The notes beneath the pieces were generated by a model that saw nothing but the letters and a program-made list of their open reading frames with translations, made no database searches and was not told the DNA's origin. 64,000 nucleotides of DNA from Flavobacterium aquariorum (GTDB lineage Bacteria; Bacteroidota; Bacteroidia; Flavobacteriales; Flavobacteriaceae): assembly GCF_003254745.1 (NCBI RefSeq), contig NZ_QKXH01000004.1, positions 62,001 through 126,000 on the forward strand, read 5' to 3'. This document shows, in pieces, positions 63,705 to 64,000 of the stretch (positions are counted from its first letter, which is position 1; each line of letters begins with the position of its first letter). The position numbers were made by a program, and so were the translations under genes.

Positions 63705-63803
63705 TTAAATAGTGATAAGGATAGTAAAGAGTAATTAGTGACTAGTGATTAGCCTTGAGTACAGTTCATAGCTAATCACTAATTACAATTCACTAATTAC
63801 TTT
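63705..63803. repeat. word-repeat spacer between the RND and MFP genes
   Basis: AGTAATTAGTGACTAGTGATTAG on one side faces CTAATCACTAATTAC and ATTCACTAATTAC on the other. The spacer forms an inverted array made of the word TAATTAGTGA, of the same type as the arrays around the four-helix gene but with a different word. It runs up to the MFP stop. Confidence 0.65.
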
Positions 63804-64000
63804 TTACTTAATAATTTCTACTGTATTACCGTCTTGCAAGTTAATTTGCCCTGTAATAATTACAGTTTCACCATCAGATAATCCGTCAACTATTTCTACT
63901 TGTTCTCCTATAATTCTTCCAGAGACTACTTTTTTCAATTTAGCGATACCATTTTCTACAACAAAAACTTCATTACTGCTTACACTTCCTACGAAAGCAT
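63804..64000 (-). CDS. RND efflux membrane fusion protein, C-terminal end (partial)
   Basis: The last 64 complete residues of a periplasmic adaptor: NEVFVVENGIAKLKKVVSG, GEQVEIVDGLSDGETVIITG, ending GNTVEIIK. The pattern of a beta domain with V.GL..G..V is typical for the C-terminal end of HlyD/AcrA-type proteins. The gene continues beyond the window; it is the natural partner of the RND gene that follows. Confidence 0.85.
   Translation of the reverse strand, partial: AFVGSVSSNEVFVVENGIAKLKKVVSGRIIGEQVEIVDGLSDGETVIITGQINLQDGNTVEIIK

Overview
The window is AT-rich chromosomal DNA from a member of the Bacteroidota, most likely Flavobacterium or a close relative. The evidence is a SusC/SusD pair, Flavobacteriia-style lipoprotein signals, promoter-like TTTG / TAnnTTTG motifs, A-rich leaders without clear Shine-Dalgarno sequences, and a short NuoG in a 14-gene complex I operon. 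No rRNA, tRNA, CRISPR array, insertion sequence or prophage was seen.

Layout. (1) 1-24058, + strand: a large polysaccharide utilization locus. It holds the end of a SusC transporter, SusD, a probable surface glycan-binding lipoprotein, then GH2, GH31, GH97, GH3, GH39, GH3, a BACON-GH5 lipoprotein, a two-part SGNH acetylesterase (CE20-like) and GH95. A BACON-GH5 with GH31, GH2, GH3, GH95 and an acetylesterase fits fucosylated, acetylated xyloglucan: the GH5 would cut the backbone at the cell surface and the others would strip fucose, acetyl, galactose and xylose and split the glucan. GH39 and GH97 are less usual additions. Hairpins between genes divide the locus into sub-blocks. (2) 24062-27849: an oxidoreductase, a FrnE-like thioredoxin-fold protein and an ArsR regulator (- strand), then a secreted TPR protein (+). 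(3) 28065-41236, - strand: complete nuoA-N with a recognisable promoter and terminator. (4) 41408-46298: cold-shock protein, aspS, a MORN-like secreted protein, a DUF4242 protein and a DUF3754 membrane protein. (5) 46519-53827, - strand: tetR-tolC-membrane fusion protein-RND pump, interrupted by a four-helix-bundle gene set between two arrays of a short repeated word. (6) 54187-57447, + strand: small stand-alone enzymes and sensors (two RibD-like reductases, DinB, SRPBCC, VOC) and a small secreted protein, with signs of shuffling. (7) 57603-60400: an unrecognised 231-residue protein, a 21-bp tandem array and a GIY-YIG (T5orf172) protein. (8) 60519-64000, - strand: a second RND pump and the end of its fusion protein.

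Most of the unexplained structure is outside or at the edges of genes: a hairpin element family with conserved arms and changing cores (three good copies, one partial), palindromic word-repeat spacers of which one pair surrounds and runs into the four-helix-bundle gene, a seven-unit array with an exact 21-bp period, and a 60-nt promoter/leader block present twice about 4.6 kb apart. These are the best candidates for something not yet described.
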